64,000 nt of DNA from the NCBI RefSeq assembly GCF_007860015.1, contig NZ_SJPS01000003.1, forward strand, positions 248,001 through 312,000. Reading direction: 5' to 3'. The notes beneath the pieces are model-generated. The model ran no database searches. It was not told the DNA's origin and saw only the letters and a list, made by a program, of their open reading frames with translations. Position numbers and translations under genes: made by a program. Shown in pieces: positions 37,871 through 48,052 of the stretch; the stretch's first letter is position 1; each line of letters opens with the position of its first letter. This stretch comes from Bythopirellula polymerisocia (GTDB taxonomy: Bacteria > Planctomycetota > Planctomycetia > Pirellulales > Lacipirellulaceae).

Positions 37871-39946
37871 ATGCAATTCGAACTCGAATCACCTTTCAAG
37901 CCTGCCGGGGATCAACCAGCCGCTATCCGACAACTTGTCGCGGGACTCACTTCCGAACAGCGAGAGCAGGTGCTCATGGGGGTCACCGGCAGTGGCAAGA
38001 CTTTCACGATGGCCAATGTCATCCAAGAAGTTCAGCGACCGGCGCTGGTCCTCTCGCACAATAAGACACTCGCTGCGCAACTTTATAGCGAGTTTAAAGA
38101 GTTCTTTCCCCGCAATGCCGTCAGTTACTTTGTTAGTTACTACGACTATTACCAGCCCGAGGCCTACATTCCCCAGAGAGACATTTACATTGAAAAGGAT
38201 GCTTCGATCAACGAAGAGATTGACCGCATGCGCCTCGCGACGACCAGTTCCCTGGTAAGTCGTCGAGACGTGATTGTGATCGCCAGTGTCTCTTGCATCT
38301 ATGGCTTGGGTTCGCCCGAGGATTACAAGGAGATGATGGTTGGTCTGCAAGTGGGGAGTACGCTGGACCGCGATGACGTCCTTACACGGATGATCGACAT
38401 TCAATATGAGCGTAATGACACCGACCCCGCACGTGGCAAGTTTCGGGTGCGTGGTGATTGCGTGGAGATCTGGCCCTCTTACGAAGAGTTCTCTTACCGC
38501 ATCGAGTTCTGGGGCGATGAAATCGAGCGACTCTCGATCATCGATCCTACCTCCGGTGAAACCATTGACAATCTCCAAGAAGTCTTCATTTATCCGGCAA
38601 AGCATTTCGTGCTGCCCGAGGAGCGGATTCACAACGCAGTCGACAATATCCGCCAGGAACTCCGTGAACGACTGGAGCTGTTCCGGTCTCAGGGCAAGCT
38701 ACTCGAAGCACAGCGACTCAATGCACGAACCCGTTTCGATGTGGAGATGATGTTGGAGATGGGCTATTGCCCGGGTGTTGAGAACTACAGTCGCCACCTT
38801 AGTGGTCGTGCCAAAGGGGACCCACCATATACCCTCTTCGACTTCTTCCCTGAAGATTTCTTGCTGTTCATCGACGAGTCGCACGCCACGGTGTCGCAGA
38901 TTGGGGCGATGTACGCAGGGGACCAGAGTCGCAAAACAACGCTCGTCGAGCATGGATTCCGCCTCCCAAGTGCACTCGACAATCGGCCACTTAAGTTCAA
39001 CGAATTTCAAGAACGATACAAACAGGTGGTTTATGTCTCCGCTACACCTGCCTCCTACGAACTCGAACGCACCGGCGGCGAGGTGGTTGAGCAGGTTGTG
39101 CGACCCACAGGGCTCTTGGACCCCGAAATAGAAGTAATCCCGGCCCGTGGGCAGGTTCCACACTTGCTCGAACAAATCCGTGAACGAACCGCCAACGGGG
39201 AACGTGTTCTGGTGACCACGCTCACCAAGCGACTAGCCGAAGATCTCGCGACCTACTACTCCGACCAGGGTATCCTCTGCAAATGGATGCACAGCGAGTT
39301 AGACGCCTTCGAGCGAGTCGAGTTACTACGAGACTTGCGCCAGGGTCGCTTTGAAGTCCTCGTAGGTATCAACCTACTGCGAGAAGGTTTGGATTTGCCG
39401 GAAGTCTCACTCGTCGCGATTTTGGATGCAGACAAAGAAGGTTTCCTCCGCAGCGAAACCTCTCTTATGCAAACCATCGGCCGCGCTGCCCGCAATGTGA
39501 ACGCCAAGGTCATTCTCTATGGCGATAAGGTGACCAACTCCATGCAAAAAGCGATCGATGAAACCGCCCGGCGAAGAAAATTGCAAGAAGCCTATAACAA
39601 GAAGAATGGCATCACTCCTGAGACAATTCGCAAAGCGATCCATCGCGGCATCGAGGCCACCGCTGCCGCCCATGCCCAGGCCAACGCAGCAGTCGGTCGT
39701 ACCGAGGAAACAAAGTACATCACCGAGGAATACATTGCCGAGTTGGAAGTGGAAATGCTAGCCGCAGCTGAGGCACTGGAATTCGAACGAGCTGCTGCGA
39801 TACGGGACCGTATTGAAAAGATGCAGGATGCCATCGGCGAGCCGGTCGATTCGATTAAAGAGAAGGCTGGGGGAAAGGGTCGACGTGGGATGCGAAGTAA
39901 AAAAGCATCGAGCGGAAAAGTGCCCCGGCCCAAACGCGGAGTGTGA
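37871..39946 (+). CDS. uvrB: Excinuclease ABC subunit UvrB
   Basis: A 691-residue damage-recognition helicase of nucleotide excision repair, working between UvrA and UvrC. It starts [17 protein letters not shown]; Walker A is GVTGSGKT (residues 37-44). The beta-hairpin that clamps DNA is [20 protein letters not shown]. Helicase motifs [20 protein letters not shown] and QTIGRAARN are intact, and the C-terminal UVR domain for UvrC contact is [20 protein letters not shown] onwards. The last 35 residues are an unusually basic Gly/Lys/Arg tail. It is preceded by a 150-bp gap and followed by the PEP-CTERM gene. Confidence 0.98.
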   Translation: MQFELESPFKPAGDQPAAIRQLVAGLTSEQREQVLMGVTGSGKTFTMANVIQEVQRPALVLSHNKTLAAQLYSEFKEFFPRNAVSYFVSYYDYYQPEAYIPQRDIYIEKDASINEEIDRMRLATTSSLVSRRDVIVIASVSCIYGLGSPEDYKEMMVGLQVGSTLDRDDVLTRMIDIQYERNDTDPARGKFRVRGDCVEIWPSYEEFSYRIEFWGDEIERLSIIDPTSGETIDNLQEVFIYPAKHFVLPEERIHNAVDNIRQELRERLELFRSQGKLLEAQRLNARTRFDVEMMLEMGYCPGVENYSRHLSGRAKGDPPYTLFDFFPEDFLLFIDESHATVSQIGAMYAGDQSRKTTLVEHGFRLPSALDNRPLKFNEFQERYKQVVYVSATPASYELERTGGEVVEQVVRPTGLLDPEIEVIPARGQVPHLLEQIRERTANGERVLVTTLTKRLAEDLATYYSDQGILCKWMHSELDAFERVELLRDLRQGRFEVLVGINLLREGLDLPEVSLVAILDADKEGFLRSETSLMQTIGRAARNVNAKVILYGDKVTNSMQKAIDETARRRKLQEAYNKKNGITPETIRKAIHRGIEATAAAHAQANAAVGRTEETKYITEEYIAELEVEMLAAAEALEFERAAAIRDRIEKMQDAIGEPVDSIKEKAGGKGRRGMRSKKASSGKVPRPKRGV

Positions 39947-40118
39947 TATTTTCTGATTGACGGGTCAACTCTTACGGCATGCGATTTGTGATATTTGCTT
40001 TGCATTATCTTCGACTGGTTTAACAAAGATATTTGGTTGTATTTCCTGCCGATTTGCAGTACATTGCCTCCCACCCCAACTCTCGCCGGTCACTGCAATT
40101 CTATTCTGGGAGGCAACG

Positions 40119-43100
40119 ATGAAGATCTTAACTCGTGCCGGGCGACTCTGCTCGGACCATGTGTGTCGTTTGTTTTTCTTTCTTGCGACGTTACTGTTCT
40201 GTGAATCTACTCACGTTCTTGCACAGATCACAGCCATCTGGACAGGCAGTGGTGGCGACTCGAACTACAACACCGCTGCTAATTGGGACATTGCCCAAGT
40301 CCCTATAAATAATTTGATAGACGATTTTATTGTCGTAATTCCCGCGAGCCATACGGTGAACTTCAACGTGCCGGGCACGGGGCATAAAGTGTTTCAGTTG
40401 TCGCTGGCTGACAACGCCACGCTGAACATCAATTCGGGTCGAGATCTGGCCGTTGTGGACGAAGCCTCGGTCGCAGGAATTCTCACCACCGATAACGGCG
40501 TCTTCTCCGCTCCCTCGTTGGCAAGCCGGTTTGATGGGACTCGTGGCAGAATTGAAATTACGGGAGGAGGTGACATCACGCTAAATGCCACGAGTTATTC
40601 CTCGCTGGGGCTAAACGGGACAGCGACATTGTTTTCGGCGGATGGCACGGGGACAGTCCTCAATCTGTCAAGCGTGCAGAGCATTAATGCGGGTTGGGAC
40701 GACTTCTCGGGGGGATCCCGGGTTAACACGATCCGCGCCACCAACAACGCCGCCATCAATCTCTCGGGCGTCGAAACAATCAACGCTCCCTCGCGGGGGG
40801 AAGATCGGATCGATTTCGTCGTTGGCGCCAATTCGACGATTAATCTGTCAGGACTTACTACGACCACTAGCGCCAGCGGAGGAGACACTCGGTTCGACGT
40901 GCAGGCGGCCAACTTTAGCTTGCCCGCCTTGCTGAATGCCAGCAATACCCAGTTTGACGTGGCGGCAGGCTCGACCTTGGACCTGCCCATGCTCGTGACT
41001 CACAACTTGGGGACTTATCAGATTCGAGCCGCTTCAGTGGTCACAGCCAACGATCTCACCAGTCTCAACAACGTCGATCTGACGATCGACCCCGATGGCA
41101 CTTTCAACGCCGAGGACCTCACCGACTTCCAGGGAAGTAGTGTCACCTTATCCCCCAGTCGCACCTTCAACACAGGGGTCTTGAGCAACATCGACAACGC
41201 CCAATTTTTCGTCGAGGGAGGGCTCGAATACGGCACGGCCCAAGGAGAGGTCTCGGCCACGAGTTATTCCTCGCTGGGGCTAAACGGGACAGCGACATTG
41301 TTTTCGGCGGATGGCACGGGGACAGTCCTCAATCTGTCAAGCGTGCAGAGCATTAATGCGGGTTGGGACGACTTCTCGGGGGGATCCCGGGTTAACACGA
41401 TCCGCGCCACCAACAACGCCGCCATCAATCTCTCGGGCGTCGAAACAATCAACGCTCCCTCGCGGGGGGAAGATCGGATCGATTTCGTCGTTGAGACTGG
41501 CGGATCGATCGATCTAGAATCTTTGCACCTGATTACTAATGCAAGTAGCGGTCAGACGAGATTCACCATTGGTGGAGCAGGGTCAATCAAGATCGGCGAT
41601 CTCAATGCGGCGGAGAACGCCACGTTTACGGTTAATGATCTCAACTCGAATCTGGACGTGGATGGCAGCTTTAACGTGGATTCAGGGAGTGTGACGGTAG
41701 GTGCCGGGGCTTCAATCGAGGTCTCGAAGAGCTATTCCTTCGGCATGACCACCGAATCCAGTCTCAACCTTGATTCCGGCGTATTACGATTCGACGGTAT
41801 CGGCGGTCAACAGATGGAGGTAGGTGGTGAAGACGCCGGTGTAGGTGGGTTCATGAGCGGCAATTTTGGCATGGGACAGTTGCGGATCGGTACGACGACT
41901 CAGAGAACCTCGGTGGACCTTCTGGACGTTATCGACAATGGCAACCGTGGCGGTGGAGGAGAGGCCGAGGCACTGTATCTGTTCGGCCTCGGTGGACCCG
42001 CGGGACTGCGAATCCTCAACAATTCGGCCTTGGTTCTGAACGGGATCAACGTCTATGCCTGGGATCCCGTGGCCGGTTCTCAAGTGCATCTCAATAGCTT
42101 ATTCAATCCAGGTGAATTGCGAATTCCCTACGATGATGGCTTCCTGCAGTTGGCTCCGCTTGATTTCCAATGGGATAACAACGCGGGAGGAGATTTCAAT
42201 CTCGGCGGCAATTGGAGTGATGGATTGGTTCCATTGGGGAGTGATTCCGCCATCTGGAATCTGGGCAGCGTTGCAGGCTACACGGTCCAGTTCGGCACAA
42301 ATGTCGCCACCGACAGCGCGATCATCAAGAGCGATACGGTCAATTTCGATCTGGGTGGTTTTCAGTATAGCCTTGCTGCACTTAACGCTACTACCGGCCT
42401 GGTCATCGGACAAGATACAATTGACAATGCCAAGCTAACAATCAGCAACGGAACGCTCCACTCCAAAGATGTGCGGATAGCCGCCGCAGCGGGATCACAG
42501 GGTATTCTTACTATCGGTCCAAGCGGGAGCTTGCAAGTTGATAGCGACGTGGTCCTTGGAGTTGGCAGCGGCACCTTGCGTGTCATTCCTGCTAATCAAG
42601 TGAATGTCGGAGGAAATGTAATCATATCCGGCGATAGCCGTTTGGAAGGTGGGGGACTCATCGCCACGCTAGTCGAAAATCAAACGGGCACCCTCGCACC
42701 CGGTGTATCTGCAGGCATCATGAGTCTCAATGCCAATTACACTCAGCAATCTACCGGAAAACTTGAGATAGAAATCGGAGGAGTAGACAATTCTAATGCG
42801 AACGCTCCTCAGTTCGATCAACTTATCGTATCTGGCTCGGCAAATCTTGCTGGTGGGCTTGCCGTGTCGCTTATCGACGCGGGCGCTGGGCTCTTTGTTC
42901 CCAATGATGGCGATTTCTTTGAGATCGTATCTGCCTCAGCTGAGTTGGCAACTTCCTTCACTAACCTCACTCTTCCGGCACTGGTTGACGACAGTTGGCT
43001 AATGGGGCAATTCGGCAATTCTTTATTCTTGCGAGTTGCCGAGAATCTGGCAGATTTCGATGGTGATCTAGACGTCGATGGACGCGATTTTACTCTCTGG

Positions 43101-43334
43101 CAGCGCGGTTTCGGCATCACTTCCGGGGCAACCAAAGCCAATGGCGATTCCAATGGTGATGGTGCCGTAGATGCCGCCGACCTGGATAATTGGAAAATTC
43201 AGTATGGCTACCAAATAGTTGGCGGCGGCAGTCCATTCTCTTCGACAGTGGCTGTACCGGAGCCTGCGGGATTAAGCTTCCTACTGCTCGGAATGCTTGG
43301 ATTGACTGGATCGGCTAGATTTTGGCGGCCGTGA
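40119..43334 (+). CDS. PEP-CTERM surface protein with autotransporter-like repeats
   Basis: A 1071-residue exported protein. GGGAGG lies just before the ATG at 40119, which opens a signal peptide ending near LAQ (residue 36); the longer frame upstream is not used. The mature start AIWTGSGGDSNYNTAANWD is typical of PEP-CTERM and autotransporter-associated beta-helical proteins. A long Asn/Ser/Thr-rich repeat region follows, containing two identical 79-residue blocks (about 157-236 and 380-459). Dockerin-like calcium loops are at about 975-1025 (FDGDLDVDGRDF, NGDSNGDGAVDAADL). The end VPEPAGLSFLLLGMLGLTG plus a basic tail is a PEP-CTERM sorting signal for exosortase; no exosortase gene lies in the window. 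Confidence 0.9.
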   Translation: MKILTRAGRLCSDHVCRLFFFLATLLFCESTHVLAQITAIWTGSGGDSNYNTAANWDIAQVPINNLIDDFIVVIPASHTVNFNVPGTGHKVFQLSLADNATLNINSGRDLAVVDEASVAGILTTDNGVFSAPSLASRFDGTRGRIEITGGGDITLNATSYSSLGLNGTATLFSADGTGTVLNLSSVQSINAGWDDFSGGSRVNTIRATNNAAINLSGVETINAPSRGEDRIDFVVGANSTINLSGLTTTTSASGGDTRFDVQAANFSLPALLNASNTQFDVAAGSTLDLPMLVTHNLGTYQIRAASVVTANDLTSLNNVDLTIDPDGTFNAEDLTDFQGSSVTLSPSRTFNTGVLSNIDNAQFFVEGGLEYGTAQGEVSATSYSSLGLNGTATLFSADGTGTVLNLSSVQSINAGWDDFSGGSRVNTIRATNNAAINLSGVETINAPSRGEDRIDFVVETGGSIDLESLHLITNASSGQTRFTIGGAGSIKIGDLNAAENATFTVNDLNSNLDVDGSFNVDSGSVTVGAGASIEVSKSYSFGMTTESSLNLDSGVLRFDGIGGQQMEVGGEDAGVGGFMSGNFGMGQLRIGTTTQRTSVDLLDVIDNGNRGGGGEAEALYLFGLGGPAGLRILNNSALVLNGINVYAWDPVAGSQVHLNSLFNPGELRIPYDDGFLQLAPLDFQWDNNAGGDFNLGGNWSDGLVPLGSDSAIWNLGSVAGYTVQFGTNVATDSAIIKSDTVNFDLGGFQYSLAALNATTGLVIGQDTIDNAKLTISNGTLHSKDVRIAAAAGSQGILTIGPSGSLQVDSDVVLGVGSGTLRVIPANQVNVGGNVIISGDSRLEGGGLIATLVENQTGTLAPGVSAGIMSLNANYTQQSTGKLEIEIGGVDNSNANAPQFDQLIVSGSANLAGGLAVSLIDAGAGLFVPNDGDFFEIVSASAELATSFTNLTLPALVDDSWLMGQFGNSLFLRVAENLADFDGDLDVDGRDFTLWQRGFGITSGATKANGDSNGDGAVDAADLDNWKIQYGYQIVGGGSPFSSTVAVPEPAGLSFLLLGMLGLTGSARFWRP
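40587..40824 (+). repeat. Exact 238-bp direct repeat, copy 1
   Basis: This block is identical base for base to 41256-41493, with an offset of 669 bp (a multiple of three), so the duplicated peptide stays in frame within the PEP-CTERM protein. The flanking bases differ on both sides. Confidence 0.95.
41256..41493 (+). repeat. Exact 238-bp direct repeat, copy 2
   Basis: Second copy of the in-frame block at 40587-40824. The sequence before it (ending GGTCTCG) and after it (beginning AGACTGG) is unrelated to the surroundings of copy 1, so only this block was copied or converted. Confidence 0.95.
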
Positions 43335-43615
43335 GACTTTGATGGCTCAGTGCGACGCATTGCCGTCTGCGATAAGGTTTTGTCGTAGTCACAGAGGATG
43401 CTGCCTTTTTCTCTGCAGACTCTGCGGAAGAGATAAGTCTTCGCCCCCGCAAAGTTTCCACAACATGATTTTTCAGCAGCCGTTGCGCTGAATGCGCGTG
43501 AACCTGGCCGCTCTGGCTCAATGCCCTGCAGTTTCACTGCCGAAGGGACATTCAAGGGACTAACTCTGCGGCAACTGGCCGTTTGTCTATCCACCCTGCA
43601 ATAGAAACGAAAATC

Positions 43616-43999
43616 ATGAAACGACGAAGCCTGATATTCTCTGCCTTGTTGCTGGCATTTTCGCTAACCCAGGCGTGGACAGTTGCCGACGTTAAGGCCC
43701 AAAGAACGGCCAAAGCTGATACTTCAGCCACCGACCAGAACGACTGGTATTATGGTAGCGAACAACCAGAGCCGGCGAAAAACATAGCCCAGCAAAAAGC
43801 CCAATTGCGGGCCGAGCAAAGGATGGATCGCCTGGCGTCGCTCCGCTGGTACGGATTCCAACCAGGACGTCCCACGGCTTCTGGAATGCCGTTTACCACA
43901 ATGTACAGCCCTGCCTGGTCACGCCCAGGAGGTCGGCCATTCAGCTGGTACACAGGCTACCCCACGAACGTCTACAACGTTGGTTACCGCTATTGGTAA
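43616..43999 (+). CDS. Small secreted protein, unknown function
   Basis: A 127-residue protein I do not recognise. It has a signal peptide (KRRSLIFSALLLAFSLTQAW, with cleavage near VKAQ). The mature part is polar, with a Gln/Ala-rich helix (NIAQQKAQLRAEQRMDRLAS), then an aromatic, Pro/Gly/Arg-rich tail ending YPTNVYNVGYRYW. The tail resembles low-complexity planctomycete envelope proteins. The ATG at 43616 replaces an upstream TTG; the ribosome site is weak. It follows the PEP-CTERM gene by 281 bp, in which nothing else was seen. Confidence 0.78.
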   Translation: MKRRSLIFSALLLAFSLTQAWTVADVKAQRTAKADTSATDQNDWYYGSEQPEPAKNIAQQKAQLRAEQRMDRLASLRWYGFQPGRPTASGMPFTTMYSPAWSRPGGRPFSWYTGYPTNVYNVGYRYW

Positions 44000-44035
44000 C
44001 GATATTTGCCCGGCTCTCTGAGGCAGGTAATTCGT

Positions 44036-44371
44036 TTATTTCCGCGTTCGACTTCGCACCGCTCGGCAAGCTGTCAATAATTGTGCCAGATGCTTGGGTG
44101 CACGCAATTCGCTCGCAGGATGATTCATCTCTTCGTAGACAAGCCGCGCCTCGTTGATCACCTCGGCACCGATTTCTTCCGGTGTTAGTTCGGCCAACAA
44201 CTTCGACGCCTGGGCAACCCCGAGCCAGTCCTCAGCCGTGGTAGCGTAAAACAAGTGCTCAATCACATCGAGTTGCGCGTCAATGTGTGCATTCACTCGG
44301 CGACTATCCGCCGCCAGTTGAGAATGCATCCTTGCTAGATTCGGCAATGAAGGATAGTCGGTAGTGTCCAT
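44036..44371 (-). CDS. Hypothetical small helical protein
   Basis: A 111-residue, mostly helical, soluble-looking protein (SQLAADSRRVNAHIDAQLDV, then AEDWLGVAQASKLLAELTPE). No domain recognised. It ends with a basic run RAVRSRTRK. It is the second of two small minus-strand genes of similar size (see 44477-44815), separated by 105 bp. Their pairing suggests a shared transcript. No signal peptide or membrane segment. Confidence 0.72.
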   Translation of the reverse strand: MDTTDYPSLPNLARMHSQLAADSRRVNAHIDAQLDVIEHLFYATTAEDWLGVAQASKLLAELTPEEIGAEVINEARLVYEEMNHPASELRAPKHLAQLLTACRAVRSRTRK

Positions 44372-44476
44372 GAGAAAGAGACTGGAGGCTAGGAGTTAGA
44401 TGCTAGAGGATTGGCTAAGAACGAATCAAGCAATGTTATTCCCCAATTCCTGCATTCCCCCAATTCCTTCCATTGG

Positions 44477-44815
44477 TCAAGCAGCTTGACGATATACAGG
44501 CATGGCGGGCACTCCAACGCGAGCCTGGCGAAGCACCTGGGGCACCAGTCGCTCGGTAGCCAGTCGGGCGATCCTAGACATCTGTGCGGAATCTATTTCC
44601 GGAGACTTCGCAATCAAAATCCGAGTGCGGCGGAGAACAATTTTCGTGGCACGGGCACGCAGGTATCCGCGGGCTTCCGAGAAGTTCATCCCTTCCGTGC
44701 GACCTACGACCCGCTGACAAACCTCGGCTAGACAATCCTCGGTCACCTGGCGAACCACCGGGTCCAGGTTTCCATTCGAGTGGACGCCCAACAAGTTCAT
44801 GAGTTTCTCGATCAT
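44477..44815 (-). CDS. Hypothetical small basic protein
   Basis: A 112-residue protein with a good ribosome site (GGAGAGGAG) before its ATG. It is helical and Arg-rich (EARGYLRARATKIVLRRTRI), with an SRIARLATERLVPQVLRQA segment near the end. No signal peptide or membrane helix. The basic helices could contact nucleic acid or a partner, but no known domain was recognised. The downstream gene at 44036-44371 may be its partner. Confidence 0.75.
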   Translation of the reverse strand: MIEKLMNLLGVHSNGNLDPVVRQVTEDCLAEVCQRVVGRTEGMNFSEARGYLRARATKIVLRRTRILIAKSPEIDSAQMSRIARLATERLVPQVLRQARVGVPAMPVYRQAA

Positions 44816-45142
44816 CGTAGGTCTCCTCTCCTTATCGACGCTGCAGACTGCTCTCGCTGAACAGCTTGCTGGCGCGTGAACCGCTATCTATTGAATCGAG
44901 TCTTATTGGCTAGTTTCTTCAACTGATTTGCTATCGCGGCGAGGATTCCCCTGGACTGTGGCGACCTGCTCCCCTGCCTAGAATACCGAGCCCTCAAACT
45001 CCCTGCACTTGACCGAAATTCACTGATTGCTTAACTTTACAGGCATTGAGCGGGACAAAATTGAGACCCTTCTCAAGTACCGTGTAAGGATAGTCCGATT
45101 ATTCCTTGCACAGCGTCTCGACCAGAGTTTGAGCGCACCTAG
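44816..45142. other. Intergenic region upstream of tRNA-Cys, 327 bp
   Basis: This gap between the small minus-strand gene and the tRNA gene should hold divergent promoters. A perfect 6-bp inverted repeat (TTGAGA-CCCT-TCTCAA) at 45061-45076 is noted; its first arm could be a -35 box. Nothing else stands out. Confidence 0.5.
45061..45091 (+). promoter_or_regulatory. Possible sigma-70-like promoter of tRNA-Cys
   Basis: TTGAGA (45061-45066) and TAAGGAT (45085-45091) are spaced by 18 bp, about 52 bp upstream of the mature tRNA. The -35 arm is part of a small palindrome. The match is by eye only. Confidence 0.3.
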
Positions 45143-45214
45143 GGCGCCGTGGCCAAGTGGCTAAGGCATCGGATTGCAAATCCGACATCCCCGGTTCGAG
45201 TCCGGGCGGCGCCT
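45143..45214 (+). tRNA. tRNA-Cys (anticodon GCA)
   Basis: A 72-nt cloverleaf. The acceptor stem GGCGCCG pairs with CGGCGCC, the anticodon stem-loop is TCGGATTGCAAATCCGA with anticodon GCA, and the T arm is CCGGTTCGAGTCCGG. The discriminator base is T, as expected for cysteine. The 3' CCA is not encoded. The gene stands alone and is followed at once by a strong terminator. Confidence 0.97.
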
Positions 45215-45220
45215 CTTACT

Positions 45221-45258
45221 AAAACCCCCGTGAAACACTTTGTTTCTCGGGGTTTTTC
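45221..45258 (+). terminator. Rho-independent terminator after tRNA-Cys
   Basis: A hairpin with stem AAAACCCCCG/GTGAAACA facing TGTTTCTC/GGGGTTTT, a loop of about three bases and a closing T run, starting 6 nt after the tRNA end. Confidence 0.85.
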
Positions 45259-45611
45259 TGTGCTTGGTCCGAGGACTGCATCGCGATTGCAAGATGCCAC
45301 TGTCTCGTCCTCTTCTTCAGTACTTGAGTCGGCAGTCAGAACGTCTTTCTGTCCAACGCTTTACCTGGATTCCATAGGCCGGCCATTTTCCGGGCACTTA
45401 GATTGATGTAGCCTCGTCTACGTGGTGCTAGCAGTACACGAGAAGTTACTTGTTTCGAGCCTTCGCTTTGACGAAACCGACTTGTCGTTTTTGGGGCCGA
45501 AAGAGTAAGGTAACTAACTCGAATTCGCTTGAGTTGGTTTGATAGCTCGGACCAACCGAATTCATGTCTGCAAGGAATGCAGATACCGACAATCCATGGA
45601 AGGATTTAGCG
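45259..45611. other. Intergenic region, 353 bp
   Basis: This stretch lies between the tRNA terminator and the MscS-family gene. A minus-strand open frame across its end overlaps the channel gene and has no ribosome site. A promoter for the channel gene is expected; none was clear by eye. Confidence 0.5.
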
Positions 45612-47906
45612 ATGTGGCATCCCCCACAACTCAATGAGCGTTCTGCGCTTTCGCTGGCCGTTTTCGACGACATTTCAGGCCCTGTTTACAAACGGATTCG
45701 CCCTGCGTGGGTGGTTGCTTGGGTTTTTCTACTTCTCTTTGCCACCACGCAACAACAAAGTTTCGCCAGTCAATCCGGATCGCAAAAAAGCAATTCTCCA
45801 AGTCGAGAAAGCCTTATTCAATTACAGGCCGAGTGCTCTCATGCGCTCGCACAACTCAAAACAACTATCGATAATCTGAAAGAGAAGAGCCAACTCAATA
45901 CTCTTGAACTTCTCAGGGAGGAGCTTGAGCTATGGGAACGATATGAGCTTGTTGTGGCTCAGCGGCTCTCCACTTTAGATGATCGCGAAGAAGTGAATCG
46001 ACAGTTTCAGCTGATTCATGAACCGCAGACGGAAGAAGAGCACTCCGGGAAGCCCTATTCTTTCTTAAAGCTTGACGAGTTGAGAAACTCTTTGCTCGGA
46101 GTTCGAGACGACGCAGCAATGCTGGAACTGGAACGGCAGGCTGAGCAGGCTTTGCTTATAGATGCGAAGCAGCAACTAAGTGAAGTCGAAAGCAAACGCA
46201 GGATGAAGCTGGAGGCAGTTGCCACCGGTCCAAGTGAGACAACTCCTCAGCAACACGAGGTTTCCCTATTAAACCTCCGTTGCCGAGTTTACGGATGCAT
46301 GACAAGCCTCCACAGAGAACGAGCTGACATACTAGAACTACAAGTTGAATTGACCAATTCGCAGATTCAAGCCCTCGAATCGCGTGTGAAAATGATTGCT
46401 CAGAATGTCAGGTTTTCCTCAGAAGAACTCGACGAGCGACTTGGGATGATTAGCAATATTCAAGAAGCTGCGGAGAAACAGTTGAAGGAGGCGGAAGGGC
46501 GCATGCGTCGGCTGGCCCAACGACATTCTCAAGATGGATCCTCCTTGCCTGAGGATATAGAATTCCAGACCGCCCGAGACGAATCTGAGCTTCTCCAGCA
46601 ACTATTGACTGAGATCAGCGCAGTTCGTGACTGCTGGCGTCACCGATATCAGTTCGCTAACAAAGATTTTCAAGTCAGTGAGCCTGATCAATGGCTGGAC
46701 GATGCGATTGCCTCCAAACGAAGAATCGATCGGCTTGCTGAGAAACTGAATCTCCACCGAATGCATTGGCAAAATACTGCCATGTCTCTCCAAAGAAAAG
46801 CAAATCTAGGTGAGGTCGAGGGAGAACAACTTGCGCTGCTGAGCAACCAGATATTGGATATCGAAAAGGCAATCGATTTCTACTCCTCCACTCAGGTGCT
46901 AACTGCTGGTGGCCAGCGACTCTACGAACGCTTTATTGATGAATTGGAAGATCACCTCGATAAAATTACCTGGAAGGAAGCCACTCACCGATTTGCCGTC
47001 TGGCTAGATACGATTTGGAACTTCGAAATAACTTCCATTGATGATAGACCAATTACCATCAGCAAGATATGTCGCGGGCTTATCCTATTGCTAGTGGGTT
47101 ATTGGTTCGCACGCTTCTTATCAGGTGCCATTGCCAAACGCGTTATGCCTCGATTTGGGCTGAGCCCGACGGCAATCGCTCCGCTGAGAACGGTCCTCTT
47201 CTATTCGTTGTTGATTATCACCGCATTTGTCTCGTTGGAAGTTGTCAATGTTCCACTTACTGTATTTACTTTCCTGGGTGGAGCAATCGCGATCGGGGTT
47301 GGTTTTGGTAGTCAAAATATTCTCAACAATTTCATCAGTGGCCTGATCTTGCTCGTGGAACGGCCTATACGCATTGGCGACTTGGTGAACATCGAAGGTA
47401 TCGACGCGAACGTGGAGCACATTGGTGCCCGCAGCACAAGAGTTCGCACCGGTGCCAACTTGGAGATCCTTGTTCCTAACAGCAAGTTTTTGGAAAATAA
47501 TGTAACCAATTGGACGCTCTCTGACACACGGTCTCGCACTTCGATCACCGTTGGGGTCGCATATGGATCTCCTGTTAGAAAAATCATTGAAGTATTAGAT
47601 TCGACGATTAGAAATCATTCGAAAGTTATCACTGAACCAGCTCCGATAGTGCTTTTCAAAAACTTTGGCGACAGTGCTCTGGAATTCGAAGTGCATTTTT
47701 GGATTCATATGCAGCGCATGATGGAGGCTGCACGAGTTCAGAGTGATATTCGTGTCGCAATCGATGACCGATTCAGAGAAGAGGGCATCGTGATTGCTTT
47801 CCCACAAACCGATGTACACCTCGATCTGCAGAAGCCCATCGAAGTCCGGCTCAATGACCAGACGCAGTCGGCACCAAAAGCCTTCTTTCCTCGGAAGGCA
47901 GCGTAG
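45612..47906 (+). CDS. MscS-family mechanosensitive channel with long periplasmic coiled coil
   Basis: A 764-residue channel of the MscK/large-MscS type that would release solutes on hypo-osmotic shock. GGAAGGA precedes the ATG at 45612; the longer frame from 45564 lacks a ribosome site. A signal or anchor segment (AWVVAWVFLLLFATTQQQ) is followed by about 400 residues of charged coiled coil. Membrane helices begin near residue 480. The pore helix and beta domain are clear: VFTFLGGAIAIGVGFGSQNI, then ILLVERPIRIGDLVNIEG and GANLEILVPNSKFLENNV. The C-terminal domain ends DDRFREEGIVIAFPQTDVHL. Confidence 0.93.
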   Translation: MWHPPQLNERSALSLAVFDDISGPVYKRIRPAWVVAWVFLLLFATTQQQSFASQSGSQKSNSPSRESLIQLQAECSHALAQLKTTIDNLKEKSQLNTLELLREELELWERYELVVAQRLSTLDDREEVNRQFQLIHEPQTEEEHSGKPYSFLKLDELRNSLLGVRDDAAMLELERQAEQALLIDAKQQLSEVESKRRMKLEAVATGPSETTPQQHEVSLLNLRCRVYGCMTSLHRERADILELQVELTNSQIQALESRVKMIAQNVRFSSEELDERLGMISNIQEAAEKQLKEAEGRMRRLAQRHSQDGSSLPEDIEFQTARDESELLQQLLTEISAVRDCWRHRYQFANKDFQVSEPDQWLDDAIASKRRIDRLAEKLNLHRMHWQNTAMSLQRKANLGEVEGEQLALLSNQILDIEKAIDFYSSTQVLTAGGQRLYERFIDELEDHLDKITWKEATHRFAVWLDTIWNFEITSIDDRPITISKICRGLILLLVGYWFARFLSGAIAKRVMPRFGLSPTAIAPLRTVLFYSLLIITAFVSLEVVNVPLTVFTFLGGAIAIGVGFGSQNILNNFISGLILLVERPIRIGDLVNIEGIDANVEHIGARSTRVRTGANLEILVPNSKFLENNVTNWTLSDTRSRTSITVGVAYGSPVRKIIEVLDSTIRNHSKVITEPAPIVLFKNFGDSALEFEVHFWIHMQRMMEAARVQSDIRVAIDDRFREEGIVIAFPQTDVHLDLQKPIEVRLNDQTQSAPKAFFPRKAA

Positions 47907-48052
47907 TAGGGACCGAGCTACGCAAGGCGTCGCAGTAAGCCGAAGTTAGCCCGTGTCCTGAAGGTTTGTAGGCTTCTTGCCTGTCGTTCGAGGGTAAGGC
48001 TTTTGAAAAGCAAGTTCAATTAATTCGATTATATGTGAGGCGCCAGCACCAG

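Noticed and set aside
37889..38632. Minus-strand open frame of 247 codons opposite uvrB
   Set aside because: It lies fully within the highly conserved uvrB gene and shows no recognisable domain.
45149..45406. Plus-strand open frame of 85 codons
   Set aside because: It runs through the tRNA-Cys gene and its terminator.
45446..45673. Minus-strand open frame of 75 codons before the MscS-family gene
   Set aside because: It overlaps the start of the channel gene, has no ribosome site and no homology recognised.
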